Source: Massilia sp. Root133 (GTDB lineage: Bacteria; Pseudomonadota; Gammaproteobacteria; Burkholderiales; Burkholderiaceae_D). From it: a stretch of 64,000 bases of DNA. A program made the translations under genes and the position numbers. This document shows, in pieces, positions 36,212 through 44,393 of the stretch. Where the stretch lies: contig NZ_LMEW01000012.1 in the NCBI RefSeq assembly GCF_001426525.1, forward strand, positions 507,841 through 571,840, read 5' to 3'. The notes under the pieces are model-generated. The model searched no databases and was not told the origin of the DNA. It worked only from the letters and a program-made list of their open reading frames with translations. The first letter of the stretch is position 1, and each line of letters starts with the position of its first letter.

Positions 36212-36376
36212 ATGACCGCCAAGATCGGCAGCAAACACGTGGCCCAGCACCGCGGCAAGAAAGAGCGCGAGGAGATCCACAAGATGAACGTCGCGCGCGA
36301 AGCCCTCAAATTGGCCGCTGCGCGCGCCAAGTACCGCAACCAGCAGAAGGGGCAGCGTCCGCAAGCCGCGGCCTGA
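36212..36376 (+). CDS. Small basic uncharacterised protein (54 aa)
   Basis: Not recognised. A 54-residue, strongly basic, likely all-helical protein (AQHRGKKEREEIHKMNVARE then AARAKYRNQQKGQRP). AGGAGA lies seven bases before the ATG. The high Lys/Arg content suggests nucleic-acid or ribosome contact, but nothing proves it. A strong hairpin terminator follows 16 bases after the stop, so transcription of the pair ends here. Confidence 0.65.
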   Translation: MTAKIGSKHVAQHRGKKEREEIHKMNVAREALKLAAARAKYRNQQKGQRPQAAA

Positions 36377-36391
36377 TTCGTCCGCTTTCCG

Positions 36392-36423
36392 AAGGGCCCG
36401 CCATGGCGACATGGCGGGCCCTT
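36392..36423 (+). terminator. Strong terminator after the two small genes
   Basis: Perfect 14-bp arms AAGGGCCCGCCATG / CATGGCGGGCCCTT with a GCGA tetraloop, followed by a short T-run. Confidence 0.85.
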
Positions 36424-36541
36424 TGCCATTCGCCGGCCCCGTCGCCATTCACCGGGACGGCGCCGCCATTGGCCGAAAAGCACTTCCACCCGCGCGCCGA
36501 CCTCCGTTATCGTGTCGACATTCGATCACAACGGAGGAAAC

Positions 36542-36916
36542 ATGAATAGCGAAGCTTCCTACCACCTGCGGCGCCAGGTGTTGTGGGGCCTGGTCCTGGT
36601 GGGGCTGGGCGTGGCCTTCCTGCTGGACCAGATGGATGTGTTCGACGTCCGCTCGCTGTGGCATTATGCGCCGCTGCTGCTGGTCGTCGTGGGCATCAAC
36701 CAGACCATCGGCTACCCGAGCGCCCGCGAATTCTCCAACGGCCTGTGGACCGTCTTCATCGGCCTGTGGCTGTTCGCCGTGCTCGAGGGCCTGTGGGGCC
36801 TCACGTTCGGCAACAGCTGGCCCCTGTTCATCATCATCAGCGGCATCACGATGGCGATCCGGCCGATCGCCGAGCGCCGCTTCGGCCAGAAGGGAGGGGA
36901 CGGCCATGGAAAATAA
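36542..36916 (+). CDS. LiaI/LiaF-like transmembrane protein
   Basis: A 124-residue membrane protein with three to four hydrophobic segments. The first, QVLWGLVLVGLGVAFLLDQ, has the Trp-Gly-Leu and LLD pattern of the LiaI-LiaF-like membrane region. AACGGAGG lies just upstream of ATG 36542. It overlaps the following gene by 11 bases and heads a four-gene unit ending with a sensor kinase and regulator, so it probably takes part in sensing envelope state. Confidence 0.75.
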   Translation: MNSEASYHLRRQVLWGLVLVGLGVAFLLDQMDVFDVRSLWHYAPLLLVVVGINQTIGYPSAREFSNGLWTVFIGLWLFAVLEGLWGLTFGNSWPLFIIISGITMAIRPIAERRFGQKGGDGHGK

Positions 36917-37613
36917 CACGAACCGCGCGTCGAGCCAGGTCGTGCTGGGCCTGCTCGTCGTGGGCATGGGCGTCCTGTTCCTGCTCGATAACCTCGACAT
37001 CCTGAATTTCCGCCATGCGATCGGGTTCTGGCCGCTCGCCTTCATCGTGGCCGGCTGCGTCGCGCTGTTCGGCAGCGGGACGCGCAGCGGCCGCAGCGGC
37101 AATTACATGGGCGGCGTGCTGATCGCGGTCGGCCTTTTGATGATCGTCAGCCGCATGGGCTACTTCTACATCAGCTGGGGCACGCTGTGGCCGCTCGTGA
37201 TGATCGCGCTCGGCGGTCTCGTGCTGTACCGCTCGCTGGGCCCGGGGCGGGTGGCGCGCGATGGCGTTGCCGCAGGCGCGAGTCCGGACAACGTCGTCGA
37301 CATCGTCGCCGTGCTGGGCGGTTTCGAGCGGCGCGTCAGCACGCAGGACTTCCGCGGCGGCGAGATCACGGCCGTGATGGGCGGCTGCGCGCTCGACCTG
37401 CGCGACGCGTCCATCGTCAAGGAAGCCGTGATCAACATCTTCACGGTCTGGGGCGGCATCAACATCAAGGTTCCGCCCGACTGGACCGTCGTCCTGAACG
37501 GCACGCCCGTGATGGGCGGCTTCGCGGAAAAGACGGCCCGGCCGCCCGACGCCAGCAAGCGCCTCGTCATCACCGGCTACGCCATCATGGGCGGCGTGGA
37601 AGTGCGCAACTAA
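36906..37613 (+). CDS. LiaF-like membrane protein with C-terminal beta domain
   Basis: A 235-residue protein. Four N-terminal membrane segments (VLGLLVVGMGVLFLLDNLD first) are followed by a soluble domain with repeated short strands (VLGGFERRV, AVMGGCALDLRDA, VWGGINIKVPPDW, VMGGFAEKT). This is the LiaF C-terminal (cell wall-active antibiotics response) pattern. In Firmicutes LiaF restrains a histidine kinase until the envelope is damaged; the kinase here is the LytS-type protein 12 bases downstream. ATG 36906 overlaps the previous gene. Confidence 0.85.
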   Translation: MENNTNRASSQVVLGLLVVGMGVLFLLDNLDILNFRHAIGFWPLAFIVAGCVALFGSGTRSGRSGNYMGGVLIAVGLLMIVSRMGYFYISWGTLWPLVMIALGGLVLYRSLGPGRVARDGVAAGASPDNVVDIVAVLGGFERRVSTQDFRGGEITAVMGGCALDLRDASIVKEAVINIFTVWGGINIKVPPDWTVVLNGTPVMGGFAEKTARPPDASKRLVITGYAIMGGVEVRN

Positions 37614-37624
37614 AGGCGCGGCCA

Positions 37625-38725
37625 GTGCAAGGTATTTTTGCGAGCTGGCGCGCGACGGCGCTCTACCTGCTGGCCTGGCTGATGCTGGGCCTGCTGCTGG
37701 CGGTCATGCTGGCCGTCAGTGGGGCGGGCTGGGGGGCGAGCGTGCTGTTCGCCGTGCCGCTGGCGCTCTGGTTCGCGTACGCGGCGGGCTTTTCCGCCTA
37801 CTACGTGTGCCGCGCGTACCCGCTGGGACGGCGCCGTCCGCTCGCCATCGCCGCCGGCGTGGGCATGACGGCGGCCTGCGTGTCCGCGCTGTGGTGCGGC
37901 ATGGGCGCGGTCTGGAACAGCCTGCTGGCCGCGCTGGCGCCGGACGCTTACGTGCCCGTCGCGAGTGGCCCCGTGCTGGCGTCGATGTTCGGCCTCGGCC
38001 TGATCCTGTACGGCCTGGCGGCCGCCGTGAATTACCTGCTGATCGAGACCGAACGCGTGCGCCACCTCGAGACGCAGCGCCTGGAGATGAAGCTGATGGC
38101 CCAGGATGCGGAGCTGCGCATGCTGCGCGCCCAGGTCGATCCGCACTTCCTGTTCAACAGCCTGAATTCGATCAGCGCGCTGACGTCGCTCGACCCGGCG
38201 GCCGCACGTGCCATGACCGTGCAACTGGCCGAGTTCTTCCGGCACACGCTGGGCCTGCGCGCCGACCGCAAGGTGACGCTCGGCCAGGAACTCCAGCTCG
38301 TGCGGCATTTCGTCGCCATCGAGCAGGTGCGCTACGGCGACCGGCTGCGCTTCGATGCCGCCATCGATCCCGCCGCCGGTGAGTGCCTGCTGGCGCCGAT
38401 GCTGCTGCAACCGCTCGTGGAGAACGCGATCAAGCACGGCATCGGCCAGATGATCGAGACAGGCCTCGTGCGCATCGAGGCGACGCGCGCCGGCTCGATC
38501 CTGCGCATCCGCGTGGAGAACGATGTCGATCCCGACAGCGTCGACGGGACAGCCTCGGCACGCGGCACGGGCCTGGGCCTCGTCAACGTGCGCCAGCGCC
38601 TCGCGGCGGACCACGGACATGAGGCGAGCGCGCACTGGATGCGGCGCGACGGCCGCTTCATCGTGGAGCTCGCACTGCCGGCGGTAACGGCCGACGAACC
38701 CCAACCCGAACCCGAAAGGATCTGA
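37625..38725 (+). CDS. LytS/YehU-type sensor histidine kinase
   Basis: Membrane histidine kinase of about 366 residues. Four hydrophobic segments fill residues 10-145. A short linker leads to the His_kinase box AQVDPHFLFNSLNSISAL (phosphorylated His) and an ATPase region with LQPLVENAIKHG and GTGLGLVNVRQRL. The likely start is GTG at 37625 with AAGG upstream, since the open frame before it overlaps the LiaF-like gene. The cognate regulator begins four bases after the stop. It lacks a periplasmic sensor domain, which fits control by the LiaF-like partners. Confidence 0.88.
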   Translation: MQGIFASWRATALYLLAWLMLGLLLAVMLAVSGAGWGASVLFAVPLALWFAYAAGFSAYYVCRAYPLGRRRPLAIAAGVGMTAACVSALWCGMGAVWNSLLAALAPDAYVPVASGPVLASMFGLGLILYGLAAAVNYLLIETERVRHLETQRLEMKLMAQDAELRMLRAQVDPHFLFNSLNSISALTSLDPAAARAMTVQLAEFFRHTLGLRADRKVTLGQELQLVRHFVAIEQVRYGDRLRFDAAIDPAAGECLLAPMLLQPLVENAIKHGIGQMIETGLVRIEATRAGSILRIRVENDVDPDSVDGTASARGTGLGLVNVRQRLAADHGHEASAHWMRRDGRFIVELALPAVTADEPQPEPERI

Positions 38726-38728
38726 CGC

Positions 38729-39472
38729 ATGCGCGTGATCATCGTGGACGACGAACCCCTGGCGCGCGCCGTGCTGCGCGAGCATCTCGGCCTCCACCCC
38801 GACGTGGAGATCGTCGGCGAATGCGCCAACGGCTTCGAGGCCGTGAAGGCCATCGCGGAGCTGGCGCCCGATCTCGTGTTCCTCGACATCCAGATGCCCA
38901 AGCTGGACGGCTTCGAAGTCGTCGAGCTAGCCGGCGCGAAGACGCACTACGTGTTCGTCACCGCGTACGACCAGTTCGCGTTGCGGGCCTTCGACGTCCA
39001 CGCGCTCGACTACCTGCTGAAACCGTTCACGCGCGAACGCCTCGCGCAGGCGCTGGCGCATGCGCGCGAACGCGTCGCCGCGCCCGCGACCGAGGGGGAG
39101 GCGGCGATGCGCGCGCTCGTGACCGATGCGCGGGCGCGCCACCAGCCGATCGAGCGCGTGCTGATCCGCGACGGCGCGCGCGTGCAGGTCATCCCCGTCG
39201 CGCGCATCGACTACATCGAGGCCCAGGACGATTACGTGGCCATCTGCTCGGAGGGCCGCCAGTGGCTGAAGAACCAGCGCATGGCCGAACTGGAAAGCCA
39301 GCTCGATCCGCATGCCTTCCTGCGCGTGCACCGGTCGTACATCGTCAACCTGGGCACCATCGCGCGCATCGAGCCGACCGGGAAGGATGGTCACTGCGCG
39401 GTACTGAAGTCGGGGGCGCGCGTTCCGATCAGCCGCAGCGGTTATCAAAAGGTCCGCGACCTGATGCGCTAG
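38729..39472 (+). CDS. LytTR-family response regulator
   Basis: Two-domain regulator of 247 residues. A receiver domain begins MRVIIVDDEPLARAVLREHL and has the phosphorylated Asp in VFLDIQMPKLDGFE and the Lys in LDYLLKPFTRERL. A C-terminal LytTR DNA-binding domain has IDYIEAQDDYVAI, FLRVHRSYIVNL and PISRSGYQKV. It is encoded directly after its kinase. Targets probably include its own operon, but no LytTR-type direct repeat was identified. Confidence 0.93.
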   Translation: MRVIIVDDEPLARAVLREHLGLHPDVEIVGECANGFEAVKAIAELAPDLVFLDIQMPKLDGFEVVELAGAKTHYVFVTAYDQFALRAFDVHALDYLLKPFTRERLAQALAHARERVAAPATEGEAAMRALVTDARARHQPIERVLIRDGARVQVIPVARIDYIEAQDDYVAICSEGRQWLKNQRMAELESQLDPHAFLRVHRSYIVNLGTIARIEPTGKDGHCAVLKSGARVPISRSGYQKVRDLMR

Positions 39473-39574
39473 CGGCTGATTCAGGGCGGCCATGGCGTCG
39501 TTGCAGCTCCTCGCCGTGCAACCGCACTGTCTTCGTCGCCGCGCCTGGCCCTGTCCACCCTGAATGAGCCGCTA
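39470..39574. repeat. 17-bp inverted repeat spanning a convergent gap, with both stop codons in its arms
   Basis: Arm 39470-39486 (TAGCGGCTGATTCAGGG) and arm 39558-39574 (CCCTGAATGAGCCGCTA) match at 16 of 17 positions when folded, with a 71-base loop. The first arm starts with the TAG of the LytTR gene, and the second ends with the stop of the helicase gene on the other strand. A smaller stem (TTGCA/TGCAA) lies in the loop. It may act as a bidirectional terminator or be a trace of an inverted duplication. Confidence 0.7.
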
Positions 39575-41833
39575 GAAGGCGGCCTTGTCGACGTGCCACC
39601 AGGCAGGCAGCAGCGCCTGCACTTCCGGCCGCGCGAAGCGGTCGTCGATCAGCCACACGACGCCGCGGTCCTGCTCCGTGCGGATCACGCGGCCCGCCGC
39701 CTGCACGACCTTCTGCATGCCGGGATAGAGATAGGTATAGTCGTAGCCCGCGCCGAACATCGCTTGCATGCGCTGGCGCAGCTGCTCGTTGACGGGGTTC
39801 ACCTGCGGCAGGCCCAGGGTCGCGACGAAGGCGCCGATGAGGCGCTCGCCGGGCAGGTCGACGCCTTCGCCGAACGAGCCGCCCAGTACCGCGAAGCCGA
39901 TGCCGCGACCGCCCGCGACGAAGCGCGCGAGGAAGTCCGCACGTTCCGGCTCGCTCATGCGGCGCGCCTGTCGCCATACGGGGATGTCCGGATGGTCGCG
40001 CTCGAAGCGGTCCGCCACCTGCTGCAGATAGTCGAAACTGGAAAAGAACGCGAGATAGTTGCCGGGCTTTTCGTGGTACTGGTCCGCCATCAGGGTCGCG
40101 ATCGGCGCGAGCGAACCGGCCCGGGCCTGGTAGCGCGTCGAGATGCCGTGCGCGACGTGCACGTCCAGCTGGCTCGCGGTGAACGGGGAGTCGACGTCGA
40201 TCCACGCGGTGTCTGCCGGCATGCCGAGCAGGTCGGCGAAATAATGCCAGGGGCTCAGGGTCGCGGAGAACAGCGTCGTCGAATGGGCGTACGCGAAGCG
40301 CGGACCGAGGAAGGGGGCGGGGACGACGTTGCGGATGCATAGGGTCGTGTTGCGCTCGTCCTCGCGCGTGACGTCGAACAGAGAGTGCTCGCCGAACGAT
40401 TCCGCGAGCCGGCCGAACTGCAGCGCGCCGAAATAAAAATCCTGCAGTTCCGGGTCGAGCGGTACGGGGAAGGCCGCCATGTGCTCCGTGATGGCGCTGG
40501 CCGCGCCCTGCAGCGCGTTCAGGAATTTGTCCGGCAGGCCGTCCAGCACCTGGTAGGGCAGGGGCGCGGACTTGCTCACGTCCGTCCACGCGCGCTTGAC
40601 CTTGTCGAGCGGCTTGTGCAGCGCCGGCGGTGCGATGGCCCGCGCCGCGCGCAGGCCCGCGCGTTGCAGCGTCGTCGTGTACATCGAACGTGCCCGGGAT
40701 ACCAGGTTGTGCGCCTCGTCCGCGAGCACGCTGACCTTCCAGCCGCGTTCCAGCGCCAGCGCGTACAGCATCGCGCCGCCGTCGAACCAGTAGTTGTAGT
40801 CGCCCACGACGACGTCGCTCCAGCGGACCATCTCGCTGCCCAGGTAGTACGGGCAGACGTCGTGCGCGAGACCGATCTCGCGCAGCGCGGCGCGGTCGAG
40901 CATGTCCGCGTGCGCCGCCGCGTCGCGCGCGGCCGGCAGGCGGTCGTAGAAGCCCTGGGCCAGCGGGCACGAATCGCCATGGCAGGCTTTGTCCGGATGC
41001 TCGCAGGCCTTGTCGCGCGCGCTCAGTTCGAGCACGCGCAACGGCAGCGTGCCCCCGGACTTCAACGTGGCAGCGGCGTCCAGCGCGAGCTGGCGTCCCG
41101 GCGTCTTCGCGGCCAGGAAGAACACTTTGTCGAGCGCTTGGCCGGGTGCCGCCTTCAGCACCGGGAACAGCGTGCCGACGGTCTTGCCGATACCGGTCGG
41201 GGCCTGCGCGAGCAGGCTGCGCTTGCCGGCATTGGCGCGGAAGATGGCTTCCGCGAGCTGGCGCTGGCCGGGACGGAAGTCAGCGTGCGGAAAACGCAGC
41301 GCCGTCAACGCGGCGTCGCGCGCGCCGCGGTGCGCGAGTTCCCGCTCGGCCCAGGCGACGAAGCGGCGGCACTGGTCTTCGAACAGCGCGGCGAGGTCGG
41401 CGCGGGTGCGGGTCTCGCGCAGCACGGTTTCCTGCTGGGTGCCGATGTCGAAGTAGACGAGCGCCAGGTTGACGTCGTCCATTCCGAGCTCCTCGCACAT
41501 CAGGTGCCCGTAGACGCGCAACTGGGCCCAGGCCAGGCGCAGGTGATTGTCGGGGATGCGCGCGAACTGGCCGCGGTACGTCTTGACCTCTTCGATCAGG
41601 TTGCGGTCGGGGTCGTAGCCGTCGGCCCGCCCGCGCACGTGCAGCGGGCCCGAGTCGCCCGCCAGCGACACTTCGCTGCGGTAGTTGTCGTCGCGGCGGG
41701 ATGCCACGACGGCATGGCCCGCGATGCCTTCCTGCGCCGTGGGCGACGGCGTGAAGCGCAGGTCGAGGTCGCCCTGCTTGGCCGTGAATTCGCACAGGGC
41801 ACGCACGGACACGACGTAGCGTGCGTCGTTCAT
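39572..41833 (-). CDS. XPD/DinG-like superfamily 2 helicase with PD-(D/E)XK-like N-terminus
   Basis: A 753-residue DNA helicase. The first 170 residues contain ADGYDPDRN and IEEVKTYRG, which fit a PD-(D/E)XK nuclease core. Walker A is LAQAPTGIGKT, four Cys (KACEHPDKACHGDSCPLAQ and VCPYYLG) suit the iron-sulphur cluster of the Rad3/XPD group, and Walker B is VLADEAHNL. Motif VI is QAAGRVIRTEQDRG. Its start overlaps the stop of the FAN1-type nuclease gene (ATGA), so the two probably act together in DNA repair. A LexA box precedes the pair. Confidence 0.88.
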   Translation of the reverse strand: MNDARYVVSVRALCEFTAKQGDLDLRFTPSPTAQEGIAGHAVVASRRDDNYRSEVSLAGDSGPLHVRGRADGYDPDRNLIEEVKTYRGQFARIPDNHLRLAWAQLRVYGHLMCEELGMDDVNLALVYFDIGTQQETVLRETRTRADLAALFEDQCRRFVAWAERELAHRGARDAALTALRFPHADFRPGQRQLAEAIFRANAGKRSLLAQAPTGIGKTVGTLFPVLKAAPGQALDKVFFLAAKTPGRQLALDAAATLKSGGTLPLRVLELSARDKACEHPDKACHGDSCPLAQGFYDRLPAARDAAAHADMLDRAALREIGLAHDVCPYYLGSEMVRWSDVVVGDYNYWFDGGAMLYALALERGWKVSVLADEAHNLVSRARSMYTTTLQRAGLRAARAIAPPALHKPLDKVKRAWTDVSKSAPLPYQVLDGLPDKFLNALQGAASAITEHMAAFPVPLDPELQDFYFGALQFGRLAESFGEHSLFDVTREDERNTTLCIRNVVPAPFLGPRFAYAHSTTLFSATLSPWHYFADLLGMPADTAWIDVDSPFTASQLDVHVAHGISTRYQARAGSLAPIATLMADQYHEKPGNYLAFFSSFDYLQQVADRFERDHPDIPVWRQARRMSEPERADFLARFVAGGRGIGFAVLGGSFGEGVDLPGERLIGAFVATLGLPQVNPVNEQLRQRMQAMFGAGYDYTYLYPGMQKVVQAAGRVIRTEQDRGVVWLIDDRFARPEVQALLPAWWHVDKAAF

Positions 41834-43491
41834 GCGGCGGCCTGCTCCCATTGCAGGTAGCACACCGTGATCGGCATGCCGTGCTCGGCGCAGTAATCGA
41901 TCCAGCGCAGCTGGTTGTCCTGCAGGCGGTCGCCCGGGCCCTTCACCTCGATCATGTTGTAGCGCTGTTCGCCCGGCCAGAACTGGATCAGGTCGGGGAA
42001 GCCCGTGCGGTTTTCCTTCACGTCCTGCAGGATGCGGCGGAACCAAAGTGTCAGGTGCGCCGCCGGGATGCAGTCCAGCGCCAGTTCGATGATGCCGCGA
42101 TCGAGCCAGTCCCACGCGACGAACGGCGATTGCAGGCCTGCCTTCTCGTCGTACGTCGCGAGGATGGCGGCGCGGTGGCGGCCGTCGTCCAGCAGTGCGA
42201 GGCAGGCCTCGAAGGCGTCCTTGCGGCGCTGGTAGAAGTCGGCCGCGAACAGGTCGGCCGGGCCGCGGTGGAACGGGTGGAAGAACGCGCCCGGGACGGC
42301 CGCGAAGATCGCGCGCCAGCACAACAGGCCGAACAGCGTGTTGGCGAGCGTGTTCTCGACGTAGAAGACGGGCGCGTCGGCGCGCGCCAGATGCTCCAGC
42401 ACGACGCCTTCGACGCGCCATTCGCCGCCCGGCAGGGGCAGGCTCAGGTCGAGCCGGGCGGCCGGCGTCGCGCGGCGCGGCGGGCCTTTCGGATGGCCCA
42501 GCTTGCGCGCCAGGCGCGGGCCCAGGCGCAGCAGGTGTTGGCGCTCCGCCTCGCTTTCCGGGGCCTGTTGCGCCGTCTCGAACAACGCATGGGCTTCGTC
42601 GAATTTCTCGTGCTTTTCCAGCACGCGGATCGCACGGCCGCGCGCACCCGGATAGCGGCAATCCGCGTACACGGCATACGCATTGTCCCAGTCCCGCTCT
42701 TTTTCGAGCAGCTGGCCGAGCTGGAACAGCAGACGTTCGCGCCGGCTGTCGAGCCAGTCGTTGCCGAACGCATGGCGGGGCAGGTCGGCCAGTACGTCCA
42801 GCGCCGCCTCGCCCGCGTAATAACGTTCCTTGCACGCGTGCAGCTGCAGGTAGTGGTCGATGTCGTGACGGGCCCGGAAGCCGCGCGACGCCGGCGAGAA
42901 TTCGACGCGCTCGTAGCGGAACAGGCCGAGGTCGGACAGCACGAACTCCGTCCAGTCCTGCGAGAGGTTGCCGAAGAAGATGAGGCGCAGGCGGTCGCAC
43001 AGCGGTTGCACGAGCAGGCGCAATGCGAGGTCGTCACAATGCCGGTGCCAATGCGAGAACGGGCGGTCCGCCTCGTGCGCGGGATCGCCGCGCAGCGCTT
43101 CGAGCTGGTCGGCCTTGCGCGCGCTCTTCTGCGCGCCGGTCAGGCCGAACGCCCCGGCCAGTTCCGGCTTGGAGAGCAGGTCGAACAGCTCGTCGAGCGT
43201 CAGGACGGGGTCCGACTCGATCCAGCCGCTGGGCAGCAGGGCCTCTGCCGCGGCGCGCGGGCAGCCGATCTCCGCGTAGTTGAGCTTGCTGGCCCGGAAC
43301 AGGGTGCCCTTGCGCATCGCCATTCTCACGAACAGGGCGCGGGCCGGTTGCGGCAATTGCGGGAAGGCGGCGATGAACGCGTGTTCCTCGTCGATGAGCA
43401 GGTCGGCGTAGCGCTCGGCGATCCAGTCCAGCACGCGCTGGAAGTTATCCAGATAATAAAACTCGTTTTCCAGGACTCTGATCATCGTCAT
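41830..43491 (-). CDS. FAN1-type structure-specific nuclease (VRR-NUC domain)
   Basis: A 553-residue bacterial FAN1-like nuclease. The C-terminal VRR-NUC domain has GFPDLIQFWPGEQRYNMIEV (Asp) followed by EVKGPGDRLQDNQLRWI (Glu, Lys, Gln), the metal-binding set of this fold. The middle part is helical and TPR-like, and the N-terminus includes an SAP-like stretch (LLSKPELAGAFGL). FAN1 enzymes cut 5' flaps in interstrand crosslink repair. ATG 43491 or 43485 is the start; a LexA box ends ten bases upstream of 43491. It forms a two-gene operon with the helicase downstream. Confidence 0.9.
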   Translation of the reverse strand: MTMIRVLENEFYYLDNFQRVLDWIAERYADLLIDEEHAFIAAFPQLPQPARALFVRMAMRKGTLFRASKLNYAEIGCPRAAAEALLPSGWIESDPVLTLDELFDLLSKPELAGAFGLTGAQKSARKADQLEALRGDPAHEADRPFSHWHRHCDDLALRLLVQPLCDRLRLIFFGNLSQDWTEFVLSDLGLFRYERVEFSPASRGFRARHDIDHYLQLHACKERYYAGEAALDVLADLPRHAFGNDWLDSRRERLLFQLGQLLEKERDWDNAYAVYADCRYPGARGRAIRVLEKHEKFDEAHALFETAQQAPESEAERQHLLRLGPRLARKLGHPKGPPRRATPAARLDLSLPLPGGEWRVEGVVLEHLARADAPVFYVENTLANTLFGLLCWRAIFAAVPGAFFHPFHRGPADLFAADFYQRRKDAFEACLALLDDGRHRAAILATYDEKAGLQSPFVAWDWLDRGIIELALDCIPAAHLTLWFRRILQDVKENRTGFPDLIQFWPGEQRYNMIEVKGPGDRLQDNQLRWIDYCAEHGMPITVCYLQWEQAAA

Positions 43492-43501
43492 ACCGCGCCA
43501 A

Positions 43502-43517
43502 CTGTACTTTTGTACAG
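43502..43517 (-). promoter_or_regulatory. LexA (SOS) box ahead of the FAN1-helicase operon
   Basis: CTGTACTTTTGTACAG fits the CTGT-N8-ACAG consensus with near-complete dyad symmetry. On the - strand, TATACT at 43521-43516 is a good -10 box that overlaps the LexA box by two bases. The transcription start would lie inside the operator, so bound LexA should block the promoter and DNA damage should relieve it. Confidence 0.85.
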
Positions 43518-43595
43518 TATAACGGTGCCGGCGACGATGGCCCAGCAGTTTTGCTGTCGTTACAGCCCGCGGCGTGGTTTTCCGGGCAGGCTGCC

Positions 43596-44336
43596 CTATT
43601 GTCGGGGTGGCATGCGCGGGCCACACGGCTTGTCGGTGCACGCCGCCGTTCCCGCGCCATCGTCCGCCTCGTTACGGGTGCCGGTGTGCTGGAGGATGGC
43701 CGAGATCAGGGCGACGTCCGTATCGACCCCGGTCGTTGACGGCGTCGTCCTAGAGGCGCCGGCGGTCCGCTTCTGGCGCGGCGGTGCCGGGTCCGCATGG
43801 GCCAGCGCCCGGGGTGCGGTCGTCCGGGACTCCGGTTGTGGCCGTGCATAAGGAACGGCCGGCGTGGCGGGACGCGTGACCGGATGGCGCGATGGGGCAG
43901 ACGGAGGGTGCGCCGTCGTACCGGCCGGGGCGCGCCTGGCCACGTCGGACGCTGCAATGGCGGCAGGCTGGGGCAGATCGATGATGACGGCGCCGCGCGC
44001 TGGGACGGCTGCCGCAGGTGTCGCGTACGTATTGGGCGCCGGCATGGACAGCGGACTTTCCGCGGTCAGCGTGGCGCGCGTGCCTGGCACGTCGACGGGC
44101 GTGCTGTCGCGCGCCGGCGTCGCGCCGCGGACGAGCCACGCGATGACGACGAGCAGGGAGCACGCCAGCACGCCGGCGGCGCCGTACCAGACGACGACCG
44201 GCAGGGCGCGGAGCCGGCGCCCGGGTGCCTGGCCGTCGAGCATGGCCAGGATATTGATTTCGCTGGTTGCCCGGCGCGACGACGACATCAGGTTGGGACG
44301 TCTGGAGCCAGGTTGATTTTCATCTGTAGGGCGCAC
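43596..44336 (-). CDS. Single-pass membrane protein with Pro/Ala-rich tail, unknown function
   Basis: Not recognised. A 246-residue protein: a cytosolic N-terminus (SSSRRATSEINILAMLDGQ), one membrane segment (about residues 46-68, VVVWYGAAGVLACSLLVVIAW) and a long low-complexity periplasmic part rich in Pro, Ala, Thr and Arg. It ends with two Cys (ACTDKPCG). GTG at 44336 has AGGAG seven bases upstream. It diverges from the M15 peptidase gene that opens the type VI locus, with a dyad in the 57-base gap between them; a link to that locus is possible but unproven. Confidence 0.6.
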   Translation of the reverse strand: MRPTDENQPGSRRPNLMSSSRRATSEINILAMLDGQAPGRRLRALPVVVWYGAAGVLACSLLVVIAWLVRGATPARDSTPVDVPGTRATLTAESPLSMPAPNTYATPAAAVPARGAVIIDLPQPAAIAASDVARRAPAGTTAHPPSAPSRHPVTRPATPAVPYARPQPESRTTAPRALAHADPAPPRQKRTAGASRTTPSTTGVDTDVALISAILQHTGTRNEADDGAGTAACTDKPCGPRMPPRQ

Positions 44337-44351
44337 CGCGTTACTCCTAAG

Positions 44352-44371
44352 ATTGGAAAACTAGTTCCAAT
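44352..44371. promoter_or_regulatory. Dyad between divergent genes at the type VI locus edge
   Basis: ATTGGAA (44352-44358) and TTCCAAT (44365-44371) form a perfect 7-bp inverted repeat with a six-base spacer, in the AT-rich 57-base gap between the membrane-protein gene and the M15 peptidase gene. The size suits a dimeric helix-turn-helix regulator. Confidence 0.5.
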
Positions 44372-44393
44372 TAGAAACAAACCGGAGAATCCG

